This document shows positions 36,929 to 46,410 of a stretch of DNA of 64,000 nt, one piece after another (position 1 is the stretch's first letter; each line of letters begins with the position of its first letter). The notes beneath the pieces were generated by a model. That model did not search any database and was not told where the DNA came from. It saw only the letters and a program-made list of their open reading frames with translations. Origin of the DNA: Nostoc commune NIES-4072 (lineage in GTDB: Bacteria > Cyanobacteriota > Cyanobacteriia > Cyanobacteriales > Nostocaceae); NCBI RefSeq assembly GCF_003113895.1, contig NZ_BDUD01000001.1:6438792-6502791 (forward strand), read 5' to 3'. The translations under genes were made by a program, and so were the position numbers.

Positions 36929-38107
36929 ACTTGTGGTGAATGAACGGTAGATGAAACTAACTGGAAACGACCCCTCTCATAGAAAAGATCGGCTATACAA
37001 TAAGGATTCAGTTGGAGAATGAAATCTGGCATCGGCGATCGCGCACTCAAAAAAGTCTCAACAACAGACTGCCGAGAATGATTGCCTAGCGACTTCATCC
37101 TCTGAAAAACTAAGTCGTAATAGTTAAATCATTTGGATATTCTTAACTGTACGCCACTCTGAGTAGTAATACCTACTGAGTGATTAAGAAAAAAGTTTTT
37201 GTCTACATAGAGATTATTCTATGGTTTTTAGATCACTGACACCGCGAAGCCAGGGTTGGGGGCAGCAGCCCAATGTGCTTTGAACGATAAATTGGCAGCG
37301 CAGAGGAATCTGGGAAGAATAAAAAAAATGCAAAAATTGGGTTTGTCAAAATTGCCAGCTACCTTGAGTAAGTTTCATGTTTTATTGGTATTAAAAACTA
37401 GGCAAAGAAAACTTTAATTCTTTGCAAAACAGCAGACTATAATGCCTTTTTAAATGGTCAGTCGCTAAATACGAATCTCCAATACGGAAGGCTTAGGCTA
37501 AAACAATTCAAAAATTTGACTAGAAAAACTTACAAAAATTGAAAGTCTTAGTTATCGTCAACTTTATTGCGATCAATAATAGTTTACAGCCTTAGATGTC
37601 AATCTTGCTTATTCGCAAGCCTCAATATTAAATAAATATTAAATTGCTTTCATAGATAAAAGGCTATGCTTGTTGACTAATCTTTGATTGCATTAAACAA
37701 TACAATATGTAAAGTTTATGTTAACTATTATTTCAAAGGTTTTTTGACTAAAAAATCAAACGCAGAGCAAATGACTTTAGGCATGGGGATACGTTGATTT
37801 GCACTTTTAATGTGTAGAGTGTTATTGCCAGAACCGTTTATTGAAAGTTCATTCGTGGACTTCTTGAAAATCATTAGCATAACGGTATGAGGAATATTAA
37901 AACTGGTGCAAATATCGCAGTTTTGATAAACCCTATTAAAACCATTAAAATAATTTACCTGTCAATTACATTTGTAGAGACGTTGTATTACAACGTCTCT
38001 ACCTACAGGAAAATCTCACCAATAACCTTAACTAAACGGTAAGGAATAAGAGTTACAGAGAGTTCTTGTCTAAGTGATAGCAAAGTTTAAGGGAATTTAG
38101 CGTGATT
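36929..38107. other. 1.2-kb intergenic region
   Basis: No convincing gene on either strand. A/T-rich, with the hairpin at 37974-38002 as the only clear structure. It could hold the promoter of the former bicA-like gene, still possibly used by sbtAB, and untranslated RNA; none is recognised. Confidence 0.5.
37974..38002. repeat. Perfect 14-bp inverted repeat (GTAGAGACGTTGTA)
   Basis: GTAGAGACGTTGTA, one T, then TACAACGTCTCTAC. It lies downstream of the rpaA-like gene and is of the dispersed GAGACG type seen across Nostoc intergenic regions. It may also act as a terminator, though no U-tract follows. Confidence 0.75.
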
Positions 38108-38851
38108 TCATTCAACGACTGTTACTGAAGCCCCTTCACTTGCTGGAGGTACACCAGGTAACTCAAGACAATATCCAGCACCATACACTGTCTTGATATA
38201 GCGGGGGTGGCGGGGATCTGGTTCTAGCTTGGTTCTCAAGTGGCGAATATGCACTCGAATCGTTTCTATGTCATCATCAGGATCGTAGCCCCAAACTTCT
38301 CTGAGGATTTCGCTGGGAGAAACCGTTTGACCGTGGCGTTGCAATAAACAGTGAAGTAGCTCAAATTCCAAGTGAGTCAATTTCACCGTCTCATTGAACC
38401 ATATTGCCTCAAATCTTTCGGGAACGAGGGTGAGTGAGCCATAGTTGAGAATTTCACTATGTTTTGCTGCTTGGGGAATGCGGTCAGTCCGCCGCAAAAG
38501 GGCCCGTACCCGCGCTAGCAGTTCTTCAACTTCAAAAGGCTTGGTAAGGTAATCATCTGCGCCAGCATTAAAGCCTTCCACCTTGTCCTGAGTTTGGCTC
38601 AAAGCCGTCAACATTAACACGGGAATCTCAGAGGTGCGATCGTCTCGGCGCAGGCGTTGGCAAACGGTAAACCCATCTACTCTGGGCAACATTAAATCGA
38701 GCATGATCAAGTCTGGTTGCAGCTGGAGAGCCAGCGCTTGACCTTTGATGCCGTCTTCAGCTTGACTAACATCGTAGCCAGCCATTTCCAAGTTGACGGC
38801 AACTAGTTCTGAAATCGCTGGGTCATCGTCTATGACAAGAATCCTCGGCAT
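38108..38851 (-). CDS. rpaA: OmpR-family response regulator RpaA
   Basis: 247 residues: receiver domain (1-120) with the acidic pocket DDD (8-10), phosphorylated D52 and the lysine in LTKPF, then an OmpR winged helix (about 135-232). The sequence is close to RpaA, the clock-output regulator phosphorylated by SasA that controls circadian gene expression; [20 protein letters not shown] and the DNA-binding [20 protein letters not shown] region fit. RpaB differs clearly in both domains. The kinase is not encoded nearby, which is usual for rpaA. Confidence 0.8.
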   Translation of the reverse strand: MPRILVIDDDPAISELVAVNLEMAGYDVSQAEDGIKGQALALQLQPDLIMLDLMLPRVDGFTVCQRLRRDDRTSEIPVLMLTALSQTQDKVEGFNAGADDYLTKPFEVEELLARVRALLRRTDRIPQAAKHSEILNYGSLTLVPERFEAIWFNETVKLTHLEFELLHCLLQRHGQTVSPSEILREVWGYDPDDDIETIRVHIRHLRTKLEPDPRHPRYIKTVYGAGYCLELPGVPPASEGASVTVVE

Positions 38852-39007
38852 TCTTAAAAATTATTACTACTTATTAAGGATAATTAACAACCTTTGATAG
38901 ATACAAAGATTTTTGAATCGATTCTAAAAAAGTTTTTAAATCTTACATAAATATTAAGATTAAATGACTGTGAAATCAAGACTCAACTACATGAAATCTT
39001 ATAGTCT

Positions 39008-40072
39008 ATGATGTGTTATACTCCGCCCTACAATCCGTCTTGGTTTTTACAAAACGGTCTGATCATGACTGTATACACTGCTTTGTGGGGGAAACGTCAC
39101 TGGCAAAATACTACCTTATTACCAGAACCGTCTTATCACGAAAAAATCTTTGTTGGTGGCCAAGGTGTGCCAATTTTTGGCTTGGTTGCCATCCCTGAAA
39201 ATGCTCATAGCACGATTATCGGGACTTATGGCATTACTGGAGAGTTAGAGACGGAATGGTATTTGAGAGTGCTAGGACGTAAGGCTTATGCCCAAGGATA
39301 CGCTGTGGTGTTATTTGATTGGCGGGCCCACGGCAAAACGGCCGTTTTGTCCCCGACTCTAACTTCTGATGGATTGTACGAGGGAGAAGATTTTGTTCGC
39401 ATCGCTGCTGGTGCTAAGGCAATGGGATGTCCGGGGAAATTTTGGTTTACAGGGTATTCTTTAGGAGGGCAATTGGCGTTATGGGCGGTGAAGGTTGCCG
39501 GTGAGGTGATTAGGGAGAATGAAGATTTAGGATTAGAAGATAGCGATATTGGCGGTGGTATGGTGATTTGTCCGAGTTTAGATTCGGAGCGATCGCTATC
39601 TTATCTAGTTACAAAGCCCTTCGGCAGATATTTGGAAGCGGGAATTGCCCAAAATTTAAAAAAACTAGCATGGCGAATACATGATGCCCATCCTGGAAGT
39701 ATTGACCCAGAAGCGATTGAACGGGCCAACAGTATTTGGGGTTTTGATAATGAATTGGTAATTAATCGGCTAGGTTTTTCTTCTGTGGAAGCATATTACC
39801 AAGCTAGTAGTGCTTTACAAATATTGCCGCAAATATCGAAACCGACTTTGATTTTATATGCTGCTGACGACCCACTTTTTGACCCAGCTATCATACCAGA
39901 ATTAGAAGATGCGTGCGATCGCAATCCCGCAATAGATTTGTTACTCACTCAGTACGGTGGTCATGTTGGCTATTTGAGCAGCAAAGAGTGTCAGCGTCAA
40001 GTAAACGATTCTGATCCTTGGTGGGCATGGAATCGGGTTTTACAATGGTTGGAGGAAAAGCGAATAAAGTAG
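39008..40072 (+). CDS. Alpha/beta hydrolase (YheT-like)
   Basis: 354 residues. The nucleophile elbow is GYSLGG (Ser151), the acid is in YAADDPLFDP, and the catalytic His in YGGHVGYL, a complete triad of the YheT/ABHD1-3 group. Esterase or lipase activity is likely; the substrate is unknown. The ATG at 39065 (MTVYTALWGKRHWQN) is a plausible alternative start, since the first 19 residues look unlike the family. Confidence 0.82.
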   Translation: MMCYTPPYNPSWFLQNGLIMTVYTALWGKRHWQNTTLLPEPSYHEKIFVGGQGVPIFGLVAIPENAHSTIIGTYGITGELETEWYLRVLGRKAYAQGYAVVLFDWRAHGKTAVLSPTLTSDGLYEGEDFVRIAAGAKAMGCPGKFWFTGYSLGGQLALWAVKVAGEVIRENEDLGLEDSDIGGGMVICPSLDSERSLSYLVTKPFGRYLEAGIAQNLKKLAWRIHDAHPGSIDPEAIERANSIWGFDNELVINRLGFSSVEAYYQASSALQILPQISKPTLILYAADDPLFDPAIIPELEDACDRNPAIDLLLTQYGGHVGYLSSKECQRQVNDSDPWWAWNRVLQWLEEKRIK

Positions 40073-40166
40073 TAGGCGAGAAAATATTCTAGTTGCTAGG
40101 ATACTCAACGGATGGAATCGTATTATTTGGAAGTCCAAAATAGAGAGGATGGCATTGACTGAGAAA

Positions 40167-40334
40167 TTACCACAATATTATGGGTAAACCAGCAATGACA
40201 GAAGCAATACCTGTCCAGAGAGTAAAGCGCTCAATATCTACTTCATCCAAAGCAATGCTCATTTGCCTAATTGCTAATAGCAGCGCTGCCAATAGTAGTA
40301 TAAAAAAGGCAAAGTACTGCAAAGTAATAATCAT
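40167..40334 (-). CDS. Small two-helix membrane protein (55 residues)
   Basis: Minus-strand ATG at 40334 with GAGGA 5-7 nt upstream opens a 55-residue frame: a hydrophobic helix (about 4-22, LQYFAFFILLLAALLLAI), a short charged loop (DEVDIERF) and a second helix (about 40-54, TGIASVIAGLPIILW). The composition and ribosome site favour a true gene. No family is recognised. It is convergent with the hydrolase gene. The plus-strand frame over the same bases lacks any such support. Confidence 0.55.
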   Translation of the reverse strand: MIITLQYFAFFILLLAALLLAIRQMSIALDEVDIERFTLWTGIASVIAGLPIILW

Positions 40335-40827
40335 TCATCCTCACTATGTTTTACAAAAAAGTAGTTCTTATAGGTTTTTAACAAGCTTTGGCAAGGTTTT
40401 TTTGTTCCAGATTTAACACTTTTGGAGAAAAACTATTTACCAGTGAAGAGATGTCTACTCCAGAACAGTTGCAGACATTCCTTTTAATTGTTTTAATACA
40501 AACTGTAATAGCTAATGTTGTAACCAAAATAAAATTTGTGATTCTCTGTCAAGGGGTTTAAAGTATTCTCTCTCAGGGGATTTAATGTGGAGTTGAGGAG
40601 CGTACATCTAGAGTAATAAATCACAATATTAGCTGGTAAAAGCGATCGCGGCTACCTGTAATTATGTTTAGAGCTAGACTTAACATCTAACAATACTTCT
40701 GGCAGATTCTAGGAAAAATACGCGCAGTTGTATATAGTAGTGCTAAAACGTCAAACCAGATCCACCCATAATCATCGTCGTAATTAAACAAACTATTAAA
40801 GTACAACTCTCTCGACATTTTGACTCA
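40335..40827. other. Intergenic region upstream of hetI
   Basis: 493 bp between the small membrane protein gene and hetI. One HIP1-like GCGATCGCGG site near 40643 is present; no gene, strong hairpin or GTA-N8-TAC box was found. Confidence 0.45.
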
Positions 40828-41547
40828 ATGACCGCTTCTAATGATATTTGGCAACCTGCACCGACAGATTTAACTCTATTACAGGATGAGATTCATGTCT
40901 GGCGTATAAACCTTGACCAACCAGAAGTACAGCTGCAAAATTTAGCAGCGACTCTTTCCAGTGACGAAATGGCTCGTGCTGAACGGTTCTATTTTCAAGA
41001 ACATCGGCAGCGTTTTATCGCTGGTCGTGGTATTCTCCGAAGTATATTAGGTCGCTATTTGGATGTCCAACCCCGACAAGTGCAGTTTAATTATCAACAG
41101 CGTGGCAAACCAGTATTAGCAGATACATTTGCCGATAGTGGATTAGCATTTAACTTGTCTCATTCCCAAGGATTGGGTTTGTGTGCGGTGAATTGTACTC
41201 GCCCAATTGGTGTAGACCTAGAATATATTCGCCCGATGTCTGATCTGGAAGCTCTTGCCAAACGGTTCTTTTTACCGAGAGAATATGAAATGTTGCGATC
41301 GCTATCTCCCAACCAACAGCAAGAGATATTTTTCCGTTACTGGACTTGTAAGGAAGCTTATTTAAAAGCAACTGGAGATGGACTATCCCAGTTAGAGCAA
41401 ATTGAAGTATCGTTGACTCCCACAGAACCAGCCAAGTTACAGATAACTGAAGACTGGAGTCTTTTTGAACTAGTACCTGATAACAATTATGTTGCTGCTG
41501 TTGCTGTAGCAAATTGTGGCTGGAATTTGAAGTGTTGGCAGTATTAA
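40828..41547 (+). CDS. hetI: 4'-phosphopantetheinyl transferase HetI
   Basis: 239-residue Sfp-type PPTase that moves the phosphopantetheine arm of CoA to a serine of carrier proteins. The magnesium-binding motif GVDLEY (D130, E132) and WTCKEAYLK (E176, K180) are intact. Its expected clients are the tandem ACPs of HglE, the ACP of HglB and fatty acid ACP. It is convergent with hetN, as in other heterocystous strains where hetI ends the glycolipid cluster. Confidence 0.93.
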   Translation: MTASNDIWQPAPTDLTLLQDEIHVWRINLDQPEVQLQNLAATLSSDEMARAERFYFQEHRQRFIAGRGILRSILGRYLDVQPRQVQFNYQQRGKPVLADTFADSGLAFNLSHSQGLGLCAVNCTRPIGVDLEYIRPMSDLEALAKRFFLPREYEMLRSLSPNQQQEIFFRYWTCKEAYLKATGDGLSQLEQIEVSLTPTEPAKLQITEDWSLFELVPDNNYVAAVAVANCGWNLKCWQY

Positions 41548-41593
41548 TACTAGTCATTAGTCATTTGTTATTCTTCCCCAATGCCCCATGCCC

Positions 41594-42397
41594 CTACTTA
41601 TCTTCCTGCATATTTCGCACAATTTTTGTTACCAGGTTTCTGGGTACAAATCTGACGCTTTTTGCAAGTAGTTTATTCATAAACCCAGGAATCGCAATAG
41701 TTTTGCCCTTCATTAAGGAGCGAAAACCAATTTCGGCTACTGTTTGTGCATCCATCATCCTCTTACCCTTGAGTAGCTTAGAGTCAGCCATTCCGGTTCT
41801 TTCATGAAAAGCAGATGCGGTTGAGCCTGGACAAAGAACTGTCACAGTGACACCTGTACCTTCTAATTCATTAGCGATCGCTTCAGAAAAAGATAAGATA
41901 TAAGCTTTAGTAGCAAAATAAACTGCCATCAAAGGCCCTGGTTGAAAAGCAGCAGCCGAGGCGACGTTTAATATTTTACCTTCACCTTGCTTTACCATGT
42001 GCTTCACAAATAGCTTAGTTAAATGAGTGAGACACACCAAATTTACCTGTAGCATTTCCAGTTCAGCAGCTAGGTCTGTTTGGTGAAATAATCCATAGAT
42101 ACCAAATCCAGCATTATTCACCAGCACATCAACATTAATATCGGCGAGTTGCAACTCCGTGAAAATTTCTTCAGGAGCTGTTGATATAGATAAATCCTTA
42201 ACAATAGTTTTGGCAAAATTTCCGAATTCTTCTTGAAATTTAGCTGCAATTTCTACAAGCTTTAACCCGTTTCTGTCTACTAAGACCAGATTGTAATCAT
42301 GAGCAGCAAAAATACATGCTAATTCATAGCCAATACCACCGGCTGCTCCAGTAATAAGAGCAGTTTTTTTGCTCTGAGTTTGATGTGTTGTGTTCAT
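41594..42397 (-). CDS. hetN: Short-chain dehydrogenase HetN
   Basis: 267-residue SDR with TGAAGGIG (16-23), NNAG (94-97), Ser147 and Y160-x3-K164. In Anabaena PCC 7120 HetN maintains heterocyst spacing through an internal ERGSGR hexapeptide. At the equivalent position here (just before KILNVAS) the residues are KQGEGK (136-141), so the patterning motif is absent. The position next to hglB and hetI supports the name. The reductase fold suggests a role in glycolipid synthesis, possibly reducing a keto group. No strong ribosome site precedes the ATG. Confidence 0.85.
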   Translation of the reverse strand: MNTTHQTQSKKTALITGAAGGIGYELACIFAAHDYNLVLVDRNGLKLVEIAAKFQEEFGNFAKTIVKDLSISTAPEEIFTELQLADINVDVLVNNAGFGIYGLFHQTDLAAELEMLQVNLVCLTHLTKLFVKHMVKQGEGKILNVASAAAFQPGPLMAVYFATKAYILSFSEAIANELEGTGVTVTVLCPGSTASAFHERTGMADSKLLKGKRMMDAQTVAEIGFRSLMKGKTIAIPGFMNKLLAKSVRFVPRNLVTKIVRNMQEDK

Positions 42398-42916
42398 GTA
42401 AGAATATTGGTGAATTCAATTTGATGAAGCTGCGTTGCATTTACAGTGATTCTTGTTCTACAATTAAGTACGCGTAATATCTCAACCGACAAGAAATGTC
42501 TTGAGTTATTACCCTTTTAAATGCTTGTGTGATGCATTGGATAGATGTAGCAGTCCAAACGTAAATTTAGGATTTATGCATCGTAAAAGTGGGGCATTAA
42601 AGAAGTTTGGTTATTTCAAACTAACAGTGCTGGCTTTTGATTACTCACAGCAGTCAGCAGGTAAAATAAAACTTTTATGCCCGACACTAACCATTCTATC
42701 CTCAATTTCTTGTGTCAAGGGATGAATCCTAAAAAATTACATGATTGAGCATAAAAAAACAGGGCAATTATATTGCCACTGTTAATGTATGAGTTGTTGC
42801 TGGCATCGGAAAGATTGGCTATTCAGTAGTACTGAGTTTTAAAAAACATGGACTAAATCAAATTATTTTGTAGGGTGCGTTACGTTCCCAACGCACCCTA
42901 TGAAATTTGTAAATTC
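42398..42916. other. hglB-hetN intergenic region
   Basis: 519 bp with no convincing gene. It holds the hairpin at 42871-42900 near the hglB stop. hetN is therefore probably transcribed from its own promoter here. Confidence 0.5.
42871..42900. terminator. Hairpin downstream of hglB
   Basis: TAGGGTGCGTT and AACGCACCCTA form an 11-bp stem with an 8-nt loop 17 bp past the hglB stop. The minus-strand 3' side (CAAAATAATTTG) has only a weak U-tract. The TAGGGTGCGTTA sequence is also a widespread Nostoc repeat, so termination is plausible but not certain. Confidence 0.5.
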
Positions 42917-44431
42917 TTAAGCGATATTTAAAAAACCAGTTTGAATCAAGTAGGCGGTGTAAGTCATAAACAATTGAGAGTCAATTGGAGGACAAACAAT
43001 AGAACTACCTGCTAGTGCATGGAGAGTATCTTGGCAGCTAATATGAGGTCTTCTTGCTTGCAAGTACAAATCAGGAATAGTTAGTTGTTCATCAGACCAA
43101 CGTTCCAGTAAAAATGGTCGTAGAGTGTATAAAGGATTGTCAGCAGAAGTCACATTATTGATTAACTCTGATTGCCATTGTTGATATGGAATCATCTCAA
43201 CTGAATAACCAAATGAGCGTATCCACTCAACTAGCATTTTTAAAGCGGCGGGTTGGGGATGTTGTAAATTGAAAGCCTTACCTATAGATTCTTTTTGCCG
43301 TGATAGATAAACAATCGCTTTACTTACATAATCTACAGGTGACATATCCAACATATAATCTACATCAGGGAAATATCCCATTTGTAGACAGCCCTTGGTC
43401 ATCAAATTGATAAAGTCGTGTGTGTTACAAATACCTGTTTTGCTATCGCCAGAAATCAGTGGTGGTCTGTGGATAGTTACAGGAAGTCCACGGTCACGAG
43501 CAATTTTAACTAACTTTTCAGCTACCCATTTAGTTTGAGAGTAACCAAGATAAATACCTTCCCAATGATTGAATTCATCCTGTTCTTTAACAACCTTGCC
43601 AGCATAAGCAGTAGATTCAAAAACAGCAACACTAGAAACGTAATGTACAGGCTTGACTTTAACTTGACAAGCTAATCTCAAAACTTCTTGAGTGCCTAAA
43701 ACATTGGCTGCCTTCAATGCAGAGTAGGGAAAAACATAATTCAACAAAGCACCACTATGATAAATAGTATCAATATTGGTAGCTAAAGTTTGAAACTGTT
43801 CCGAACCAACACCTAATAGTGGCAGAGATAAATCGCCGACAATAGGAATAATTCTGGAGTTAAATTCTTCTTGCCAAATTGCATACTGTTGCAGATTCTT
43901 TTGGAGTTTGCTTTTGCCTTCTTCAGCATTAGCAGCACGCACTAAGCAATAAATATCCGCCTTGGTTTCCTGTAACAATTCCCGGATGATAAAAGCTCCT
44001 AAAAAGCCGGTTCCTCCAGTTAAAAAGATGTTTTTGGGTTCACCCACAAGCACATTAGATGCAGCACCGGGATGGATTGTGGGGTCAAGAACAGCCTCAG
44101 CACCTAAATCTAGAACAGAAGGTGCAGTGTTGGCATTAGAGGCTGTCACCTTTGTATCTTGAATCGGTGAACTTTCTTGCACTTCTTCAGCTAAACGCTG
44201 TGAAAGAGCTTCAATATTTGGATAATGCCACAACAGCAATGGAGATGGTTGAAATCCGAGCAACTTTTCTAAGTTACTTACTAGAATCATTGCTTGGGCT
44301 GAATCCAACCCATAGTTTTCTAAATGTTCTTTGACATCTATTTCATCAGTTGCTACTCCTAGCAACTTAGCTAAGTTAGATACCAAAAATATTTGAATAT
44401 CGTCTGCTGTGAAAGACTGTTTTATAGTCAT
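42917..44431 (-). CDS. hglB: HglB: acyl carrier plus thioester reductase
   Basis: 504 residues (also called HetM). An acyl carrier domain at about 5-85 has its phosphopantetheine serine in YGLDSAQA (S44), and the thioester-reductase SDR domain starts with [10 protein letters not shown] (139-145). It reductively releases the completed chain from the synthase as an aldehyde or alcohol, consistent with heterocyst glycolipids being very-long-chain alcohols. It follows hglA by 2 bp, so translation is coupled. Confidence 0.92.
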   Translation of the reverse strand: MTIKQSFTADDIQIFLVSNLAKLLGVATDEIDVKEHLENYGLDSAQAMILVSNLEKLLGFQPSPLLLWHYPNIEALSQRLAEEVQESSPIQDTKVTASNANTAPSVLDLGAEAVLDPTIHPGAASNVLVGEPKNIFLTGGTGFLGAFIIRELLQETKADIYCLVRAANAEEGKSKLQKNLQQYAIWQEEFNSRIIPIVGDLSLPLLGVGSEQFQTLATNIDTIYHSGALLNYVFPYSALKAANVLGTQEVLRLACQVKVKPVHYVSSVAVFESTAYAGKVVKEQDEFNHWEGIYLGYSQTKWVAEKLVKIARDRGLPVTIHRPPLISGDSKTGICNTHDFINLMTKGCLQMGYFPDVDYMLDMSPVDYVSKAIVYLSRQKESIGKAFNLQHPQPAALKMLVEWIRSFGYSVEMIPYQQWQSELINNVTSADNPLYTLRPFLLERWSDEQLTIPDLYLQARRPHISCQDTLHALAGSSIVCPPIDSQLFMTYTAYLIQTGFLNIA

Positions 44432-44433
44432 TT

Positions 44434-46110
44434 TTAAATCTCCAACAATGATGTAGAACGAACAGGGTGATACTGACTGTAATAATCGGAAGCTTGTAGT
44501 CCTTGAATTTTCAAATTTTGGACACGGTACAAAAAGGCTGCACCAGTCATAATTTGATTAGCAACATCAACTACACCGCGATTATTTGGTTCAGACAGAT
44601 AAGAACCACGTACCCAGTCATTGAAACCGCCCATTGCCGGGCCACACCAAATTTGATAATCGACTTCTCTACCTTTTTCACCAGAACTAGACCAGCGAGA
44701 AGATAATCCTAAATACCAACGGAAAATCAACGCCATTTTCAGTTTAGGATTATTAACTGCTTTCCCAAGTTTCTCAGGATTCTTTTGGGACAAATAAGCC
44801 GCAGTTCCTTCCCATACTTCAGCAATAGTTTTGCGGAAAACTTGTTTTTCTAATTTCTGCCTTTCTGCCAAAGGAATCTCTTCAATGGAATCATAAGCGC
44901 GATAGAGTTCAAATAATTTCTGCGCTCGCATGGGGAACATCGTACCACGTTTGAGAACTTGCAATTTGACCCCCATTTCAAACATATCTGCTGCTGGGGC
45001 CATTATCATATCAGCCATTTCTGCTTGGGCTAATAACTTTTTGGTATGTTCACAAGCCCCAGATTCAACACATGACTGATTAATGGAACCGGTCATTATA
45101 TAAGCAGCACCCATCATAAAGGCTGCTAATGCTGATTGTGGTGTACCAATTCCTCCGGCAACACCAATTCTAATGGGTGTTTGGTAATGATATTGTGCTT
45201 GAATTTCATCCCGCAAGGAAATAATAGAAGGTAACACACAAACTAGGGGACGGTTATCTGTATGGCCCCCAGAATCAGCTTCGACGGTAATATCATCAGC
45301 CATTGGAACTTTGGCTGCAAGGGTTGCTTGTAACTCAGTAATTAACCTTTGTTCTAGGAGTTCTTTGATTATTCTGGCTGGTGCTGGTTGCAAAAATTTA
45401 GTCGCAACTTCTCGGCGAGAAATTTTGGCAATGATTTTATTTTTGATTTCAATTTGATTGGCGCTATTCAACCCCAATCCAGCAACACGGTAATAAACAA
45501 TGTTGGGAGTCAAGTCGAGAAATGCAGAGGCTTCTACTGTTCTTACTTGATATTTGAGATATAAATCTACAGCCCGGCGTTCAATCGCAGGTTCATTAGG
45601 GCTGTGAATTAAATTAAATGCATAAGGCCCTTGAGGTAAAGCTTCTTGAATGCGATTTATGGCTGCTTCCAAACGTTCTGGAGTTAAACCACCTGCACCA
45701 AAGGAACTCAAAATTTGCTCTTTTCCGAGTGCAATGACCATTTCTTCAGAAGCAATTCCGCCAGCCATTGCACCGGTAACGTAGGCATATTTCACTCCAT
45801 GAGAGGAGAGAAAATTGGGATCTCCAAATTGTTGAATGCGGATTGGTGCTGCAAATGTTAGCAGTTCTACTTGTGCTGTTGTGCCATTATCACCAGGGGA
45901 TAAATAACCCTCATTAGTGACACCGATTTTTCCGGCGACTTTCACGATGTAGCAGGGTTTATTTAATACCATCAATTTATCTTTGATGGTTTGTTTCTCA
46001 AAAGATACAGTTTCTAAAGAACCTTTCCAAACCTGGTTTTTGTTATAAGACCAAGAAGAGAAATTAAGGCCATTATCGTGTTTACTTAGTACCGTATCTA
46101 CGGTTGTCAC
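44434..46110 (-). CDS. hglA: HglA: PfaD-type enoyl reductase
   Basis: 558 residues from GTG at 46110. This start is chosen because CGAGGG lies 9 nt ahead, while the frame upstream runs into a repeat element at 46171. It is an FMN-dependent TIM-barrel enzyme of the PfaD/nitronate-monooxygenase-like family ([54 protein letters not shown]). PfaD proteins act as trans enoyl reductases in polyunsaturated and HGL-type synthases. Context (hglC upstream, hglB downstream) fixes the name. Confidence 0.88.
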   Translation of the reverse strand: MTTVDTVLSKHDNGLNFSSWSYNKNQVWKGSLETVSFEKQTIKDKLMVLNKPCYIVKVAGKIGVTNEGYLSPGDNGTTAQVELLTFAAPIRIQQFGDPNFLSSHGVKYAYVTGAMAGGIASEEMVIALGKEQILSSFGAGGLTPERLEAAINRIQEALPQGPYAFNLIHSPNEPAIERRAVDLYLKYQVRTVEASAFLDLTPNIVYYRVAGLGLNSANQIEIKNKIIAKISRREVATKFLQPAPARIIKELLEQRLITELQATLAAKVPMADDITVEADSGGHTDNRPLVCVLPSIISLRDEIQAQYHYQTPIRIGVAGGIGTPQSALAAFMMGAAYIMTGSINQSCVESGACEHTKKLLAQAEMADMIMAPAADMFEMGVKLQVLKRGTMFPMRAQKLFELYRAYDSIEEIPLAERQKLEKQVFRKTIAEVWEGTAAYLSQKNPEKLGKAVNNPKLKMALIFRWYLGLSSRWSSSGEKGREVDYQIWCGPAMGGFNDWVRGSYLSEPNNRGVVDVANQIMTGAAFLYRVQNLKIQGLQASDYYSQYHPVRSTSLLEI

Positions 46111-46170
46111 GGCAGTTATCCCTCGGATTACAAGCAATGGATGATTAAAGTTGAAGCACGTAGACTCTTG

Positions 46171-46272
46171 ATATAGCAATCCTAAATCGTATGTGAAAAA
46201 TTCTTTGTTCCTTGGCGCTCTTGGCGTCTTGGCGGTTCGTTCATTTCCAAAACTTAGATAGGATTGCTATAT
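46171..46272. mobile_element. MITE-like element A (ATATAGCAATCCTA ends)
   Basis: 102 bp with perfect 14-bp inverted ends ATATAGCAATCCTA/TAGGATTGCTATAT, carrying the core TCTTGGCGGTTCGTT at 46208-46241 in minus orientation. It lies between hglC and hglA. Confidence 0.65.
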
Positions 46273-46285
46273 AAATCTAATTTCC

Positions 46286-46404
46286 ATACCAATTCTCTAT
46301 GAAGATACACGTAATAATTTTTAAACGAACCGCCAAGACGCCAAGGACACCAAGGAAGAGAGGAGTTAAGAATTAATCGGTGCAAGTTGAGAGAGAATTG
46401 GTAT
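46286..46404. mobile_element. MITE-like element B (ATACCAATTCTCT ends)
   Basis: 119 bp with perfect 13-bp inverted ends ATACCAATTCTCT/AGAGAATTGGTAT, carrying the same core in opposite orientation (AACGAACCGCCAAGACGCCA at 46323-46356). It ends 6 bp before the hglC stop codon and 13 bp from element A. Confidence 0.65.
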
Positions 46405-46410
46405 GATTTA

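Noticed and set aside
36799..37098. 99-residue minus-strand frame
   Set aside because: It reads the SulP N-terminal relic in the wrong frame and extends into non-coding DNA.
40180..40416. 78-residue plus-strand frame
   Set aside because: Ser/Lys-rich shadow of the 55-residue membrane protein on the other strand; no ribosome site.
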